Below, piece after piece: positions 21,310-21,624 of a stretch of DNA of 21,624 nt; the stretch's first letter is position 1; every line of letters starts with the position of its first letter. This stretch comes from a virus, in the IMG/VR virus record IMGVR_UViG_3300037628_000447, positions 1 through 21,624 of that record; one strand, 5' to 3'. Both the position numbers and the translations under genes were made by a program. Below the pieces are notes generated by a model. The model was not told the DNA's origin, made no database searches, and worked only from the letters and a program-made list of their open reading frames with translations.

Positions 21310-21624
21310 TCATTTAACCACCTTTATTTCTATTGGATATAATGCTTCTACTAAACGTTTCTTACTTCTAAAAGGCTTAATGCCTTTTTCCATTTCTTGG
21401 TGTCTATGTAATCTTACATGAATGGACGGAGACAATAATTGTAAATTTTCTATTCTATTGTCATCTTTTATTCCATTTATATGGTGCACAACTTCATTTT
21501 TTGAATCTATTTTTCTGTTAAGTTCTTTTTCCATTATTTGAATATGTTCTTTTTTTCCTTTCCCATTTTCGGCATATATAACTTTATATCCATTTTCATA
21601 CCAGAATCCAGGGTGTTCTTTATG
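21310..21624 (-). CDS. HNH homing endonuclease, 5' end cut by window edge
   Basis: The frame is open to the right edge, with 104 visible residues. The visible part begins HKEHPGFWYENGYKVIYAEN, then EHIQIMEKELNRKIDSKNEV and the HNH core VHHINGIKDDNRIENLQLLS with HVRLHR. This is the classic phage HNH endonuclease arrangement (H-H, N, H). An internal ATG at 21534 would start inside the conserved domain, so the true start is beyond the window. Such genes are mobile and often sit between unrelated genes. Confidence 0.88.
   Translation of the reverse strand, partial: HKEHPGFWYENGYKVIYAENGKGKKEHIQIMEKELNRKIDSKNEVVHHINGIKDDNRIENLQLLSPSIHVRLHRHQEMEKGIKPFRSKKRLVEALYPIEIKVVK

Overview
This window is a 21.6 kb piece of an AT-rich, gene-dense tailed-phage genome, free or integrated, that probably makes short-tailed (podovirus-like) particles. 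Almost every gene reads leftward on the minus strand. Genes are tightly packed, with many ATGA or TAATG stop/start overlaps and strong purine-rich Shine-Dalgarno sites (AAGGAG type). The right edge cuts the 5' part of an HNH endonuclease gene and the left edge cuts the 3' part of a virion protein gene. No integrase, replication gene, tRNA, rRNA, CRISPR array or insertion sequence is visible.

Layout in transcription order (right to left). (1) 21.6-16.5 kb is an accessory region: an HNH endonuclease, a mini-SPFH-like membrane protein, two DUF551-like proteins, a coupled trio of tiny membrane-associated genes, and several small unknown proteins. Two plus-strand genes at 19951-20624 break the pattern: a 37-residue membrane peptide and a secreted beta-barrel-like outer membrane protein, followed by a hairpin. 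This looks like a moron-type insertion. (2) 16.5-13.5 kb is DNA packaging: terminase small subunit, a small unknown protein, and a terminase large subunit whose ATPase P-loop is interrupted by a 260-residue intein with a LAGLIDADG domain. (3) 13.5-8.1 kb is the head: P22-like portal, small proteins including a DUF2829/Tad2-like anti-Thoeris candidate, scaffold, an N4-gp56-type major capsid protein, and a virion protein with an FCCH-like domain. (4) 8.1-6.5 kb is the neck and connector: a second FCCH-like protein, a conserved structural protein and a head-tail adaptor. (5) 6.5-5.05 kb is a small accessory island inside the virion operon: a zinc-ribbon protein, two DUF551-like proteins, a short lysine-rich protein and a free-standing LAGLIDADG endonuclease. 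(6) 5.05-0 kb is tail and ejection: a fibre-like protein, a large P22 gp10-like tail protein carrying a third FCCH-like module, and a series of glycine/glutamine-rich ejection-type proteins.

Host. The outer membrane protein at 20076-20624 resembles, from memory, barrel proteins of environmental Chlamydiae (Parachlamydia/Waddlia/Simkania type). If so, this would be a double-stranded DNA tailed phage of chlamydiae, whose described phages are small single-stranded DNA microviruses. This is an inference from recalled sequence style and has not been verified.

The points most worth checking are the terminase P-loop intein, the apparent ATC start codon of the terminase small subunit, the Tad2-like gene embedded in the capsid operon, the host-like outer membrane protein, and an FCCH-like module reused in three virion proteins.
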